Of a DNA stretch of 64,000 bases, positions 32,621 through 40,921 are shown in pieces. The DNA comes from JABWBH01 sp964526695 (GTDB taxonomy: Bacteria > Planctomycetota > Phycisphaerae > UBA1845), in contig CAZGJA010000130.1 of the NCBI GenBank assembly GCA_964526695.1, positions 32,304 to 96,303 of the forward strand. Direction: 5' to 3'. A program made the position numbers and the translations under genes. The stretch's first letter is position 1. Every line of letters starts with the position of its first letter. The notes under the pieces are model-generated. The model was not told the origin of the DNA, did not search any database, and saw only the letters and a list, made by a program, of their open reading frames with translations.

Positions 32621-32676
32621 GATCCACGATGACCCGCCGAGGCAACTTGCATCAGGCGGGAAAGGAATAACACGAG

Positions 32677-34188
32677 ATGTCCAGCCGACACCTGTTCTTG
32701 ATCGCGATGCTCCCGCTCATGGCTGTCGCGGCGCAATCCCCGGCCCAGGAGCAACCCGGATCTTTGTTGGCGCCTGCCGATCTGGCGGCGTCGAGCTACG
32801 AGTCGCCGCGCCATGTTTCCCGGTTCGATTCGGTGGCGATTCGCTGGGACGTGCTGACCGAGGCACAAGTCGGCGATGAGATTCTGCTCAACCTCTTCGA
32901 AGACGCACGGTTCATCGCCATGGTGGATCGTGTCGATCGACGCAGCGAAACGAGCTGGACGGTGGCGGGACGGCTGGACGGAATCGAGCACAGCTCCTTC
33001 GCCATCGTCGTTCAGGATGAAGTGGCCGTCGCGCTGATCGAAACCGGCGTGCTCGGACAGCGATTCAAGCTCCGATACCTCGCCGACGGCGTGCACCTCA
33101 TCACCGAGCTGGACGATGCAGGCTTCGGAAAGTGCGCGACGGAGGACGAAGGGGGAGCCGGACTGGGCGGCGGCGGCGAAGCAGGGGACGGCGCCGCGGG
33201 TCCGGGTGGATCGGTGGATGGGTCAGACGCGGGCGAGGATGAAGGCAGCGAACCGACCGGCGGATGCAATGAGTCGGTGGCCACGTTCGACCTGCTCATC
33301 TATTACACCACCATCGCCAAAAACGCCGCGGGCGGCACGAGCGCCATTCAGGCCGAATGCCAGCTTGCGATCGAGGGCATGAACACCGGCTACGCCAACA
33401 GCGGGATCAACGCCGTCGGGCGCCTCGTGGCGATGGGCGAGACTTCGTACAACGAGAGCGGCGACTTCGGCGACCACCGGGATCGAATGCAGGATCCGGA
33501 TGACGGCGTGATGGACGGCATTCCCACGGCGCGCGACACCTACACCGCCGACCTCGTCAGCCTCTGGGTCGATGACGACGACGCCAACACCATCTGCGGT
33601 AAGGCCTTCTGCACGCCCGAATCCGATTACGCCTACCAGGTTTCGAACTGGGACTGCGCCGTCAGCAACTACACGTTCCAGCATGAGCACGGGCACCTGC
33701 AGGGCTGCGCGCACAACGTGGATGACGCCGGCTCGAACTGCAACTGGTATTCGTACTCCTACGGCTGGCGCTTCTTCGGCAACAGCGGGCGCGGCTGGCG
33801 CACCGTCATGGCCTACAACAACGAGCCCGAGGACTACGATCGCATCAACTGGTTCTCCAACCCCAGCGTCTTCTACGACGGCGTGCGCACCGGCGTGACC
33901 GACGCGGCCGACAACGAGCGCACGATCAACAATCGGCGGCGCACGGTGGAGGACTGGCGGTTCTCCCGGTACGACGTGTGGGTCCAGTTCGGCAACCCGA
34001 TCTTCGAGTTCGGCACGTTTGACAACCCGTACAACACCGTCGCCGAGGGCGTCAGCCGCTGCGCCACCGGGGGGATCGTGCGTCCCACGCTGCACGTCAA
34101 GAGCGGAGCCACCAGCGAGACGCTGACCATCAACAAGGATCTGATTCTCGCCTCCTGCGGCGGCACGGCCGTCATCGGGCAGCAGTAG
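32677..34188 (+). CDS. Secreted metzincin metalloprotease, paralogue of the preceding gene
   Basis: A 503-residue exported protease with signal peptide (MSSRHLFLIAMLPLMAVAAQSPAQ). A prodomain-like region is followed by a glycine/aspartate-rich linker at about 155-195 (GGAGLGGGGEAGDGAAG). The catalytic domain starts at SVATFDLLIYYT; the zinc motif is FQHEHGHLQGCAHN (HExxHxxGxxH, with His-Gly in the middle), and the Met-turn is TVMAYNN. The end (FGTFDNPYNTVAEGVSRCATGG ... SGATSETLTINKDL) matches the C-terminal module of the upstream protease. The two genes are 128 bp apart with a terminator-like hairpin between, so they may be separately transcribed. Probably extracellular. Confidence 0.82.
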   Translation: MSSRHLFLIAMLPLMAVAAQSPAQEQPGSLLAPADLAASSYESPRHVSRFDSVAIRWDVLTEAQVGDEILLNLFEDARFIAMVDRVDRRSETSWTVAGRLDGIEHSSFAIVVQDEVAVALIETGVLGQRFKLRYLADGVHLITELDDAGFGKCATEDEGGAGLGGGGEAGDGAAGPGGSVDGSDAGEDEGSEPTGGCNESVATFDLLIYYTTIAKNAAGGTSAIQAECQLAIEGMNTGYANSGINAVGRLVAMGETSYNESGDFGDHRDRMQDPDDGVMDGIPTARDTYTADLVSLWVDDDDANTICGKAFCTPESDYAYQVSNWDCAVSNYTFQHEHGHLQGCAHNVDDAGSNCNWYSYSYGWRFFGNSGRGWRTVMAYNNEPEDYDRINWFSNPSVFYDGVRTGVTDAADNERTINNRRRTVEDWRFSRYDVWVQFGNPIFEFGTFDNPYNTVAEGVSRCATGGIVRPTLHVKSGATSETLTINKDLILASCGGTAVIGQQ

Positions 34189-34241
34189 GCGACGTGGCCG
34201 GATTCCCGCCCGGGTAGTTCATCGCTCCGCGACGAGACCGG

Positions 34242-34261
34242 ATTCCCGCCTGGGCGGGAAT
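34242..34261. repeat. 20-bp palindrome of the ATTCCC-N8-GGGAAT type
   Basis: ATTCCCGCCTGGGCGGGAAT, a perfect ATTCCC-N8-GGGAAT palindrome, with a truncated copy at 34202-34213 and GTAGTTCATCGCTCCGCGACGA between. Similar copies lie at 40,699-40,748. The pattern is the same as that of neisserial dRS3 elements. Confidence 0.8.
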
Positions 34262-34388
34262 GACGACTGGTTCTGTGCGCCGCGTGCTGCACGGGGCGAT
34301 ATCTCGGCGGAAAGCCATCGAGACGTCCGGGACCGCTTCATGGCTGCGAGGCGTAGCTGGATCGGCAAGTCCGGCTCTCAAATGAACA

Positions 34389-34414
34389 GGGCCTGCGCCG
34401 CGCGGCGCAGGCCC
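34389..34414 (-). terminator. 26-bp perfect palindrome, terminator of the candidate small RNA
   Basis: A perfect palindrome with arms GGGCCTGCGCCGC / GCGGCGCAGGCCC; on the minus strand it is followed by TGTTCATTTG and on the plus strand by CTTTC. It ends the candidate RNA on the minus strand and may also stop transcripts from the protease gene on the plus strand. Confidence 0.65.
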
Positions 34415-34635
34415 CTTTCAACGTCGTCCCGGACCCGCAATGTCTTATCGACATCGAGCCTTATCAGTGACGAAACCCTTCGAGTCAGGTGGGCGGCTCC
34501 GAGCGACACAGACCGCCAACCTCAAAGGGGTCGGTACGTCGTTAGCCGCTCGATTAAACGAGCCTCCCTGGTTTCGTCTATCGGCTCCGCCACATTTGGA
34601 ACAGGCTTGATGTCCCCATCGCGGCGGGACGACGC
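34389..34635 (-). ncRNA. Candidate structured small RNA, class unknown
   Basis: No protein-coding frame is convincing here, but the minus strand reads as a compact RNA gene of about 247 nt. A promoter precedes it. The 5' end CGTCGTCCC (34634-34626) is complementary over 9 bp to GGGACGACG near the 3' end (34430-34422). Inside, GACATC and GATGTC, then GACGAAACC and GGTTTCGTC, form nested helices, and two local hairpins occur (GCTCG-TTTAAT-CGAGC; AGGT-GGCGG with CCGCC-ACCT). A terminator hairpin follows. No tmRNA tag, RNase P, SRP or tRNA signature was recognised. A 6S-like rod is conceivable but its conserved bubble is not evident. Confidence 0.6.
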
Positions 34636-34640
34636 ATTCC

Positions 34641-34668
34641 ATTATACCCTCGCGGCACGCGGTGCGAA
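34641..34668 (-). promoter_or_regulatory. Promoter of the candidate small RNA
   Basis: On the minus strand, TTCGCA (34668-34663), 16 bp, then a perfect TATAAT (34646-34641). The predicted start near 34635 coincides with the first base of the closing stem of the RNA. Confidence 0.6.
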
Positions 34669-34932
34669 GAAAAAAAATCGGCGATCTTGCCCTGTAAAAT
34701 CATCGATAGTTTGGCGCAGCGGGGTTGACTTTCGGCAGGGCTTTGATCCGGCCCGCCGGCGGGCGAGGACGCCCGCCCCCCCAAAAATTGAACGCTGTGA
34801 TATTTGCGAGGCACTACACTGCAGCACGATTCGATTTCGTGCAGCGGCTTTCGCGGAGCGAAATGAGCCGCCCGTTCCGAGAATCCGCGCGGACTGAAGT
34901 CCGCGGCTCGCTGCACGAAAACCGAGCTTGCT

Positions 34933-35601
34933 CTAGTGCGGCAGGGCGTCGAGCGCGTTTTCGATCGCGCGACGGATGCGGCGGTGGATGTCCTCGCCCT
35001 GGTGGAGATGTCGCCAAGCCCACGGCGGGCGGTCTTCATGCTGAAGGACAAAGGTGATGCTGCTGAGGCGGAAAAGCCGCTCGTGCGGGGCGGATGTCAG
35101 ATACGTGTTGCGCACCTCGATCAGCGGCGCCGAGTTGACGCGCGGCGCTCGAATGCCGTGGATCTCCAGCACCCGCCGGTTCGTCAGCACGTACCACGTC
35201 GCGCTCCAGCGGACCACGGCGTACACCAGTCGAAGCGCCGCCGCCCCGATGAACATCTGCGCCGCCGTCTGCGACGAAAGCCGCAGCGGCGAGGCTCCGG
35301 TCCAGAGGACGCCGATTGCCAGCAGCAGCAGGACGACCAGCCAGCGCGCCGAATCGAAGACGGGCGAAAGCACCGACGGCTTGACCGCCAGAATGATGAT
35401 CTCGCCGCCGTCGAGCGCTTCGAGGGGGAATCGCAGCAGCGCCGGGGTCGCCGCGGCCTGCGTCGCCGCGGCCTGCGTTGACGCGGTGAAGTGCTCCAGG
35501 CACGGACGAGGTTTATCCGTCGTGGCGCTGCGCCGGGGTGTGCAGCGGCCGGGCGTGGACTCAAACTCATCGCCTGTCGGACACATGGCAGTCATCATCA
35601 T
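34933..35601 (-). CDS. Membrane protein with bacterial PH (bPH2-like) domain
   Basis: A 222-residue protein. After an unstructured N-terminal 55 residues come IIILAVKPSVLSP, two membrane segments (RWLVVLLLLAIGVLWTGASPL and FIGAAALRLVYAVVRW), then TWYVLTNRRVLEIHGIRAPRVNSAPLIEVRN, the pattern of YdbT/bPH2 domains in small membrane proteins. Function of such proteins is mostly unknown. The ATG at 35601 overlaps the stop of the glycosyltransferase gene (ATGA), so the two are coupled. Three ATGs follow each other here, and the third is better spaced from the GAGGG box, so the start may be 6 bp inward. Confidence 0.72.
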   Translation of the reverse strand: MMMTAMCPTGDEFESTPGRCTPRRSATTDKPRPCLEHFTASTQAAATQAAATPALLRFPLEALDGGEIIILAVKPSVLSPVFDSARWLVVLLLLAIGVLWTGASPLRLSSQTAAQMFIGAAALRLVYAVVRWSATWYVLTNRRVLEIHGIRAPRVNSAPLIEVRNTYLTSAPHERLFRLSSITFVLQHEDRPPWAWRHLHQGEDIHRRIRRAIENALDALPH

Positions 35602-36980
35602 ACCCTCATCCGAGCGGATGCAACAATCATGCCATCGGCCACTCCCCCAGGTCGGGATGCGGCCAAGTTGACGCCGCCGGGAACTTCTCGCCAGGTTGAG
35701 CAGGGCGGCACGCCGCGGACACTGATTTCCATCGGTTTATCGGCAGGGTCCGCCTGTGATGCCTCTTGGGCAAGCACGCCGCGCTGCCGGAGCATGTCCA
35801 CGAGCTGCCGGATGCGGCGGCTGTACAGGTGATCGCGCAGCGTGCGGCGCTGCCCGGCCGCCGCGATCGCCAGCCGTTCCTCCGGATGCGCAACGTAGTA
35901 TCGGACTTTCTCCAGCAGCTCCCGCTCGTTGCGAAAAGTCTCGCACTCCTTGCCGACCTCGAAGCACTCCGACAGCTCCGGCGTCCAGTACGTGAGCAGG
36001 AAGCCGCCGACCGCCGTCACTTCGAAGTGGCGCAGGTTCAGCCCTGCCTCCAGGCATCCCTTGACGAGATTCAGACAGATGGGGACTTCGCGCATGCGGC
36101 GGTAGAGTTCGTCGTAATTCCGAATCGTCGGCTTCTGCACCAGCCCGTGGTCCTTGTCCCAGAAGTCGCCGATCAACTCGAACCGATCGCCGAGGTGCTT
36201 TGAAAGGAAGATGGCGAAGCGATCGCGTTGCCGCACCGCCAGCCAGGCGTTGTACACAAACTTGGCGTTGAAGTAGTCGGCGCTCTTGCGCGCGCGGGCG
36301 TCGGGCGGATCCGCCGCCGTGACGGGTTGACCGAATCGGTACAAATCGTGGTAAACCTGATGGAACGGCGTGCCCGGCGCATCGGCATTCACCGCCGCGG
36401 CCATGAAACCCGGAAGCAGTTGCCGCGGAAGGACCGGATTCTGCGAACGGAACCAGGACGAGGCCGGGTGTCCCATGAACGCGACCACGGGGCCGTCCCC
36501 ACACGGACTCGGCGGGGAAGTGTCGAAGTCGCGGTCGGCGATGGCCATGGGCAACCGGACCACTTGGGGAATACCCAGTTGTATCAGCTCATCGGCATGG
36601 GGCGCTTCCCAGACGGCTTTCACCCACGACGGGCGCTCCAGCATCGCCCAATGCTGCGTCCAAGGAACCTTGTTCATCGTGGAGGTGACCGGGTCGATGT
36701 ACAGGCAGACGTGAGGAACTCCGCAGATTTCGGCCGTAAGTCCGATCTCGCCGCCTCGCCCGGGCAGCGGGGACAGCGTCAGCGCGGACGTGTCCACATC
36801 CAGCAGCAGATCGACGCGCTCCCGCCGCAGGAACGGCTCGAGGATCGCGCCATCGGCAAGCCGGCGTTCCATGCCCCGATGAATGTCCTCGTCCGGCAGC
36901 GTGGGCAGAAGGACGCCGTCGAATCCCGCCGCTCGGACGGAGGCGATCATCTGCGAGGTCGTGGCGATGCGCAGCGGCAT
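35598..36980 (-). CDS. CgeB-like glycosyltransferase (copy 1)
   Basis: A 460-residue protein of the GT-B type with the C-terminal domain found in CgeB and related transferases: GLNLRHFEVTAVGGFLLTYW, ELSECFEVGKECETFRNEREL and AAAGQRRTLRDHLYSRRI. The N-terminal part lacks an obvious signal. The usual reaction is sugar transfer from a nucleotide sugar in the cytoplasm. It is a paralogue of the gene just upstream (37,004-38,293), from which it is separated by 23 bp, and both sit near a flagellin gene. Flagellin or surface glycan modification is therefore a possible role (inference). A C-terminal extension of about 55 residues (SQADPADKPMEISVRG ...) is not shared with the other copy. Confidence 0.75.
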   Translation of the reverse strand: MPLRIATTSQMIASVRAAGFDGVLLPTLPDEDIHRGMERRLADGAILEPFLRRERVDLLLDVDTSALTLSPLPGRGGEIGLTAEICGVPHVCLYIDPVTSTMNKVPWTQHWAMLERPSWVKAVWEAPHADELIQLGIPQVVRLPMAIADRDFDTSPPSPCGDGPVVAFMGHPASSWFRSQNPVLPRQLLPGFMAAAVNADAPGTPFHQVYHDLYRFGQPVTAADPPDARARKSADYFNAKFVYNAWLAVRQRDRFAIFLSKHLGDRFELIGDFWDKDHGLVQKPTIRNYDELYRRMREVPICLNLVKGCLEAGLNLRHFEVTAVGGFLLTYWTPELSECFEVGKECETFRNERELLEKVRYYVAHPEERLAIAAAGQRRTLRDHLYSRRIRQLVDMLRQRGVLAQEASQADPADKPMEISVRGVPPCSTWREVPGGVNLAASRPGGVADGMIVASARMRV

Positions 36981-37003
36981 GGAAGCGTCCAGTCAGGCCT
37001 TGA

Positions 37004-38293
37004 TCAGGGCGACACCGCGCCCGCGACTTCGCGCCGGCCCTCGCGTGAAGCGACCAGTTGCGGCTCGGGCTTGTCCTTGTGCGCCTGCACGGCGGTCATG
37101 AGCGTGTGCAGCCGATGGCTGTACAGGTGGTTGGACAGCGTGCGGCGCTGCCCCGCGCGGGCGATCTCGGCGCGGCGCTGCGGGTTCTCCAGGTAATACT
37201 CGATCTTCGCCAGCAGCTCCGTCTCGCTGCGGAACACGTCGCATTCCTCGCCGACGACAAAGCACTCCTCCAGCTCAGGCTGGGCGTAGCACAGCATGAA
37301 GCCGCCCGCCGCGGTGATCTCGAAATGGCGCATGTTCAGCCCCGTCTCGGCGTTACCGTTGACGAGGTTGATGTTGATGGCCGTCTCGCGGAAGTGCTTG
37401 AAGTACGCGTCGTCGGAAAGCTGCGGGTCGCACGTCAGCCCGTAGGCGGCGTCCCAGCCGCGCCCGATCAGGTGGAACAGGTCGCCAAGCTGGCGCTTCA
37501 GGAAAACGGCGAAGCGATCGCGATTGCGGATGCACAGCGAAGCGTGATAGAAAAGCTTCGCGGCGTAGTATCGCTGAAGCCGCTCACATCGTTCCTTCGG
37601 CGGATCGCCGGCGCGAATCGCCGGTCCTAGCGCGTACAAATCCTGATACACGTCGAAGAACGTCACATCCGCCAGGTCCGCCCGCACGGCCGACGCCAGC
37701 GCGCCGGGCAGGAGCTGCTCCCCGGAAACCTGCATGTCAGCCTTGAAGTAATTCGTGTTCTGCCCGCCGACGAACGACACCGCGCGGCGGATGTCGTCCG
37801 TGCTCACCGGGGCATCGACGTAGTCCCGATCCGGCGCGGCCATCGGCAGATGCACCACATTGGGAACGCCGAACGACTCCAGCTCGCGGGCATGAGCGCG
37901 GTCCCAGACGGCTTTCACCCACGTGCGGCTGGCCAGCGAAAGCCACAGCACCTGCCAGGGAATTCCTTGAAAGCAGACGTGGATGGGGTCGATGAAATGC
38001 GAAACGAGGAGCTTGTCCGCGCGCTCGTGCAGCAGGTGGAGGTCGTTTTCGCCGTTGGGTCCGGTCACGAAGTTCAGCCCGGCGCCGCCGTTGTCGAGCC
38101 AGAAGCCGGCGTCGCCGGCGCTGCCGCCGTGCTGAATGTCCGTGCCGAGGCGCACGCGACCGGCCACGTCCGCGCAGTAGGCATTCCCGTTTGCGGGCAC
38201 GGCGATCGGCAGGATCGACGCCTCCGCCTCCAACTTCGCCGCGGCCTTCTCCCACCATCCGCCTCCGAACACCGCGATGGAAAGTGTGTGCAT
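37004..38293 (-). CDS. CgeB-like glycosyltransferase (copy 2)
   Basis: A 429-residue GT-B-type protein, paralogous to the downstream gene. Its C-terminal domain reads GLNMRHFEITAAGGFMLCYAQPEL, EECFVVGEECDVFRSETEL and ARAGQRRTLSNHLYSHRLHTL. The N-terminus MHTLSIAVFGGGWWEKAA starts directly with the first Rossmann strand and glycine loop, supporting the ATG at 38293 over the TTG two codons earlier. DPIHVCFQGIPWQVLWLSLASRTWVKAVWDRAHA aligns with DPVTSTMNKVPWTQHWAMLERPSWVKAVWEAPHA of the other copy, so the N-terminal domains are related as well. Substrates are unknown. Confidence 0.75.
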   Translation of the reverse strand: MHTLSIAVFGGGWWEKAAAKLEAEASILPIAVPANGNAYCADVAGRVRLGTDIQHGGSAGDAGFWLDNGGAGLNFVTGPNGENDLHLLHERADKLLVSHFIDPIHVCFQGIPWQVLWLSLASRTWVKAVWDRAHARELESFGVPNVVHLPMAAPDRDYVDAPVSTDDIRRAVSFVGGQNTNYFKADMQVSGEQLLPGALASAVRADLADVTFFDVYQDLYALGPAIRAGDPPKERCERLQRYYAAKLFYHASLCIRNRDRFAVFLKRQLGDLFHLIGRGWDAAYGLTCDPQLSDDAYFKHFRETAININLVNGNAETGLNMRHFEITAAGGFMLCYAQPELEECFVVGEECDVFRSETELLAKIEYYLENPQRRAEIARAGQRRTLSNHLYSHRLHTLMTAVQAHKDKPEPQLVASREGRREVAGAVSP

Positions 38294-38437
38294 AGGCAAG
38301 ACTTATCGGTCATTCCACGTCGGCTACGTAACATCGGCGGTTTTCGCCGGTGGGCGGCAACTTCGGTTTCTCAGGCGCGATACAATCCTCCGACAATATC
38401 GGGCGTGAAGCGGGCGGTTCATCGGGAGGCAGAGATC

Positions 38438-39040
38438 ATGGGTTCAATTCGGAATCGTGGGATCGTGGCGTCGGCGGCGGGTTTGATCGTGATGGGATGG
38501 GCGATGCACTTGCTCGCCGCAGCGCCGGCGGCGCCGGCGGCGTTTCAGCCACCTCCACAGAGTGCGCAGGCGATGGCTGAAGAAAAAACCATCCCGGTCC
38601 TCGTCTCATGGATCGGCGCCGACAGTCGCATTGAAAAGCCGCGGTACGCGCGCATCACCACGGCGGAAGAGTGGGCGAAAGTGTGGCACGAGCACAAGGG
38701 AACCGCGCCGACGCCGGGCGGGCACGGCGACCTCGCCGTGCCGCGGATCGACTTCTCCGCGTGCGTCGTCATCGCCGTGTTTCAAGGCAAGGCCTACAAC
38801 AGCAACGGCGTGGAAGTCGTATCGGCCGCCGAGGACGCCGGGCGGATGCTCGTGCGGTTCGATGACCTGTCCTATCAGACGATGGGCCCGGACGGCGGCG
38901 GCGTCGAGGTATCCGCCTATGGGCTGTTCGTCCTGCCAAGAACGGCGAAGCCCGTGGTTCTCGAAGAAGACGTGCAGGGCCTGATCGGCCAGCCGCCCAA
39001 GTGGAAGGAGCGCGCGCGGTTCGACGCGATTCGACCGTAA
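38438..39040 (+). CDS. Hypothetical exported protein
   Basis: A 200-residue protein with an N-terminal hydrophobic signal or anchor (IVASAAGLIVMGWAMHLLAAAP, residues about 8-29) and a small soluble domain. Visible segments are WIGADSRIEKPRYARITTAEEWAKVWHEHKG, DFSACVVIAVFQGKAYNSNGVEV and YQTMGPDGGGVEVSAYGLFVLP. No family was recognised with certainty. GGGAGG lies 9 nt before the ATG at 38438. It converges on the flagellin gene with a 13-bp gap. Confidence 0.68.
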   Translation: MGSIRNRGIVASAAGLIVMGWAMHLLAAAPAAPAAFQPPPQSAQAMAEEKTIPVLVSWIGADSRIEKPRYARITTAEEWAKVWHEHKGTAPTPGGHGDLAVPRIDFSACVVIAVFQGKAYNSNGVEVVSAAEDAGRMLVRFDDLSYQTMGPDGGGVEVSAYGLFVLPRTAKPVVLEEDVQGLIGQPPKWKERARFDAIRP

Positions 39041-39053
39041 CACGGAATCGCGA

Positions 39054-39860
39054 TCAGCTCACCTGCGACAGAAGATCGAGCACGTTCTCCGGCAAGGCCC
39101 GCGTGATTCTCAGCGCCTGCGTCGCGGCTTTTCGCAGGATCTGCGCGCGATTCAGATTGGACGTCTCCAGCGCATACTCGGTGTCCGCGATACGGCTGCG
39201 CGACTCCATGAGGTTCTCCATCGCCACGCGGCTGCTGTTGATGTCCGCTTCCAGCGAGTAGCGCTGATACGCGCCGACCGCGCCGCGCAGCTCCGCGGCC
39301 TTGGACACCACGGTGTTCACGCGCGCCATCGCTTCCTCGACCTCGCCGCTGGAGACCGAGTGCTCTCCGCCGGAGGCGACGGATCGAAGCTCCGTCAGCG
39401 CGGTGGAAAGCTCGCTGGAAAGCTCGCCCACCTGGTCGTCGGGGAGGTTCAGACCTTCAAGCCGCTCCATCGCCGGACCGGCCGCCCGCTCGATCGAGCT
39501 GACGAGGCTGTCGATCTCGGTCTGGTAAGCGGCCTGCTCTTCCTCGGAGATGCCGCCGGAATTGGCGGCCGCGACGAGCTTGCCCGCGAGTTCCGAGGAG
39601 AGATCGGAAACCTGCGAAAGCCCGCCTTCCGCAATGGCCGCGTAGCTGTCGATGCGCGCGGCGTTGGCCTGCTCGGCCTCCAACATGCGGATCTCGGCGC
39701 TCAACGCCTCCGTGGCGATCAAGCCCGCGGGGTCATCGGCGCCCGAGTTGATCCGCCGTCCGGTGGACAGCCGCGTCATGGAGATGCTCAGCGACCGGTC
39801 GGCGTCGTCAAACGCGCGAAGCGCACGCATCACTCCGGATGTGCTCAGCAGCGTACTCAT
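39054..39860 (-). CDS. fliC: Flagellin (short)
   Basis: A 268-residue flagellin, near the minimal length with only D0/D1 domains. The N-terminal signature is SLSISMTRLSTGRRINSGADDPAGLIATEAL (residues 23-53). The C-terminal coiled half is seen as YSLEADINSSRVAMENLMESRSRIADTEYALETSNLNRAQILRKAATQALRI, with the final amphipathic helix ending at residue 268. No variable D2/D3 insert is present. It is exported through the flagellar type III apparatus, none of whose genes is in the window. It follows the FlgM-like gene by 77 bp on the same strand and two CgeB-like transferases lie close by. Confidence 0.9.
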   Translation of the reverse strand: MSTLLSTSGVMRALRAFDDADRSLSISMTRLSTGRRINSGADDPAGLIATEALSAEIRMLEAEQANAARIDSYAAIAEGGLSQVSDLSSELAGKLVAAANSGGISEEEQAAYQTEIDSLVSSIERAAGPAMERLEGLNLPDDQVGELSSELSTALTELRSVASGGEHSVSSGEVEEAMARVNTVVSKAAELRGAVGAYQRYSLEADINSSRVAMENLMESRSRIADTEYALETSNLNRAQILRKAATQALRITRALPENVLDLLSQVS

Positions 39861-39937
39861 GCTGCAAGAGTTGTCGGATACGGCGGCAGGATTTGCCAGT
39901 TTGACTCGGACTTACGGCGGGAGAATCGAGCTTATCG

Positions 39938-40225
39938 CTACAGACCGAGAAGGTCCGCGAGGCGAGAGACCGTGCCCTCAATCCGTTCGTTCGTCTCAAA
40001 AGAGCCGGATTCGATCTGATCGCGCAGCGTCGATATCCTGGAGAAGCGCGGCGGCGCGACGCGCTGCGACAGCGCTGCGGCATGGTCCGAAAACTCTACG
40101 GCGTCGGCCGGATCATCGCTTACCGCCGGACGGGCGCTTCCGCTGGAACGCGCTTGTGGCGTCGCCGCGGGCATGGGCAGGACGAAAGGAACACGAGCAA
40201 GCAGATGAGTCTCGATGCGATTCAT
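39938..40225 (-). CDS. flgM: FlgM-like anti-sigma-28 factor
   Basis: A 95-residue small protein. The C-terminal half matches the anti-sigma-28 pattern: DAVEFSDHAAALSQRVAP, then RISTLRDQIESGSFETNERIEGTVSRLADLLGL. The N-terminal half is proline- and alanine-rich and probably disordered, as in FlgM. It would hold the flagellar sigma factor until the hook is complete and then leave through the flagellum. The ATG at 40225 has GGAGG upstream; the open frame further up is not coding-like. It directly precedes the flagellin gene, an economical arrangement for late flagellar control. Confidence 0.75.
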   Translation of the reverse strand: MNRIETHLLARVPFVLPMPAATPQARSSGSARPAVSDDPADAVEFSDHAAALSQRVAPPRFSRISTLRDQIESGSFETNERIEGTVSRLADLLGL

Positions 40226-40436
40226 GGCGTTCCGCCTCCGATTCCGGCCACGGTGAACAGGAGTCCAGACGGCGTCTCCGTCCCTGGAGAGGCGCGCGTC
40301 TTCCGCGCTCGTTCCGGGAAAACCCGGTTCGTTTCGGATTCGTCCTTGAATCGTCTGGCTGAACGTATGGGGCAGGCGCCTTAGCCGGAAGGAGTCTCTC
40401 TCTCCAGTGCCTACCCGATGTGTCCGTCCGATCATC

Positions 40437-40464
40437 TTATCGACCGGTAATGGGGTCGGCTTGA
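40437..40464 (-). promoter_or_regulatory. Candidate sigma-28 (FliA-type) promoter for flgM and flagellin
   Basis: On the minus strand TCAAG (40464-40460) is followed after about 15-16 bp by GTCGATAA (40444-40437), seven of eight matches to the FliA -10 consensus GCCGATAA. It is about 210 bp upstream of the flgM start. Confidence 0.45.
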
Positions 40465-40698
40465 GAAAAAAATCACACTGTTCAAGTAACGTCATGTTTG
40501 CCATAAGTTTATGGCCGTGATAGTGGAAACCGGGGGAGTTTGGGAAGGGATTGAGGGCTTTACGCCCGGCGAAAACCGCCGTTGTCTCGCGCATCGCGCA
40601 AGGTCTGCGCGGAGATTGCGACAGGATCGGACAGGGGCAATCCTTGCGGGCTCAAGGATCGGGCTGGCGCAGTGCCAAGCTCAATGCCGCGGGCAGTC

Positions 40699-40851
40699 AT
40701 TCCCGCGCAGGCGGGAATCCAGTCCGTCGTTCCCGCGCAGGCGGGAATCCAGTCTCGCCACAGAGCGAATCGGGTAGTTCGCCACTCCGTGGCGAGCGTT
40801 CGTCGCGGAGCGACGAACTACCCTGGACCCCGCCTGCGCGGGGGTGACGAC
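40699..40851. repeat. Cluster of ATTCCC-N8-GGGAAT palindromes with flanking inverted sequence
   Basis: ATTCCCGCGCAGGCGGGAAT at 40699-40718 and GTTCCCGCGCAGGCGGGAAT at 40729-40748. They are followed by GTAGTTCGCCACTCCGTGGCGA and GCGACGAACTACCC, then CCCCGCCTGCGCGGGGGTGA. The GTAGTTC...GAACTAC arms form a larger inverted repeat. Related to the copy at 34,202-34,261. Confidence 0.8.
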
Positions 40852-40921
40852 CGGAACGTTTGGTTCGCCGTCCTGCCGAGGTCTCACGCCGCCACCGAGG
40901 GCTCACACCGCCACCGAGACC

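Noticed and set aside
34389..34635. tmRNA, RNase P RNA or SRP RNA
   Set aside because: No tag-peptide frame, no tRNA-like ends, and none of the conserved RNase P or SRP core sequences were found, so only an unclassified RNA is proposed.
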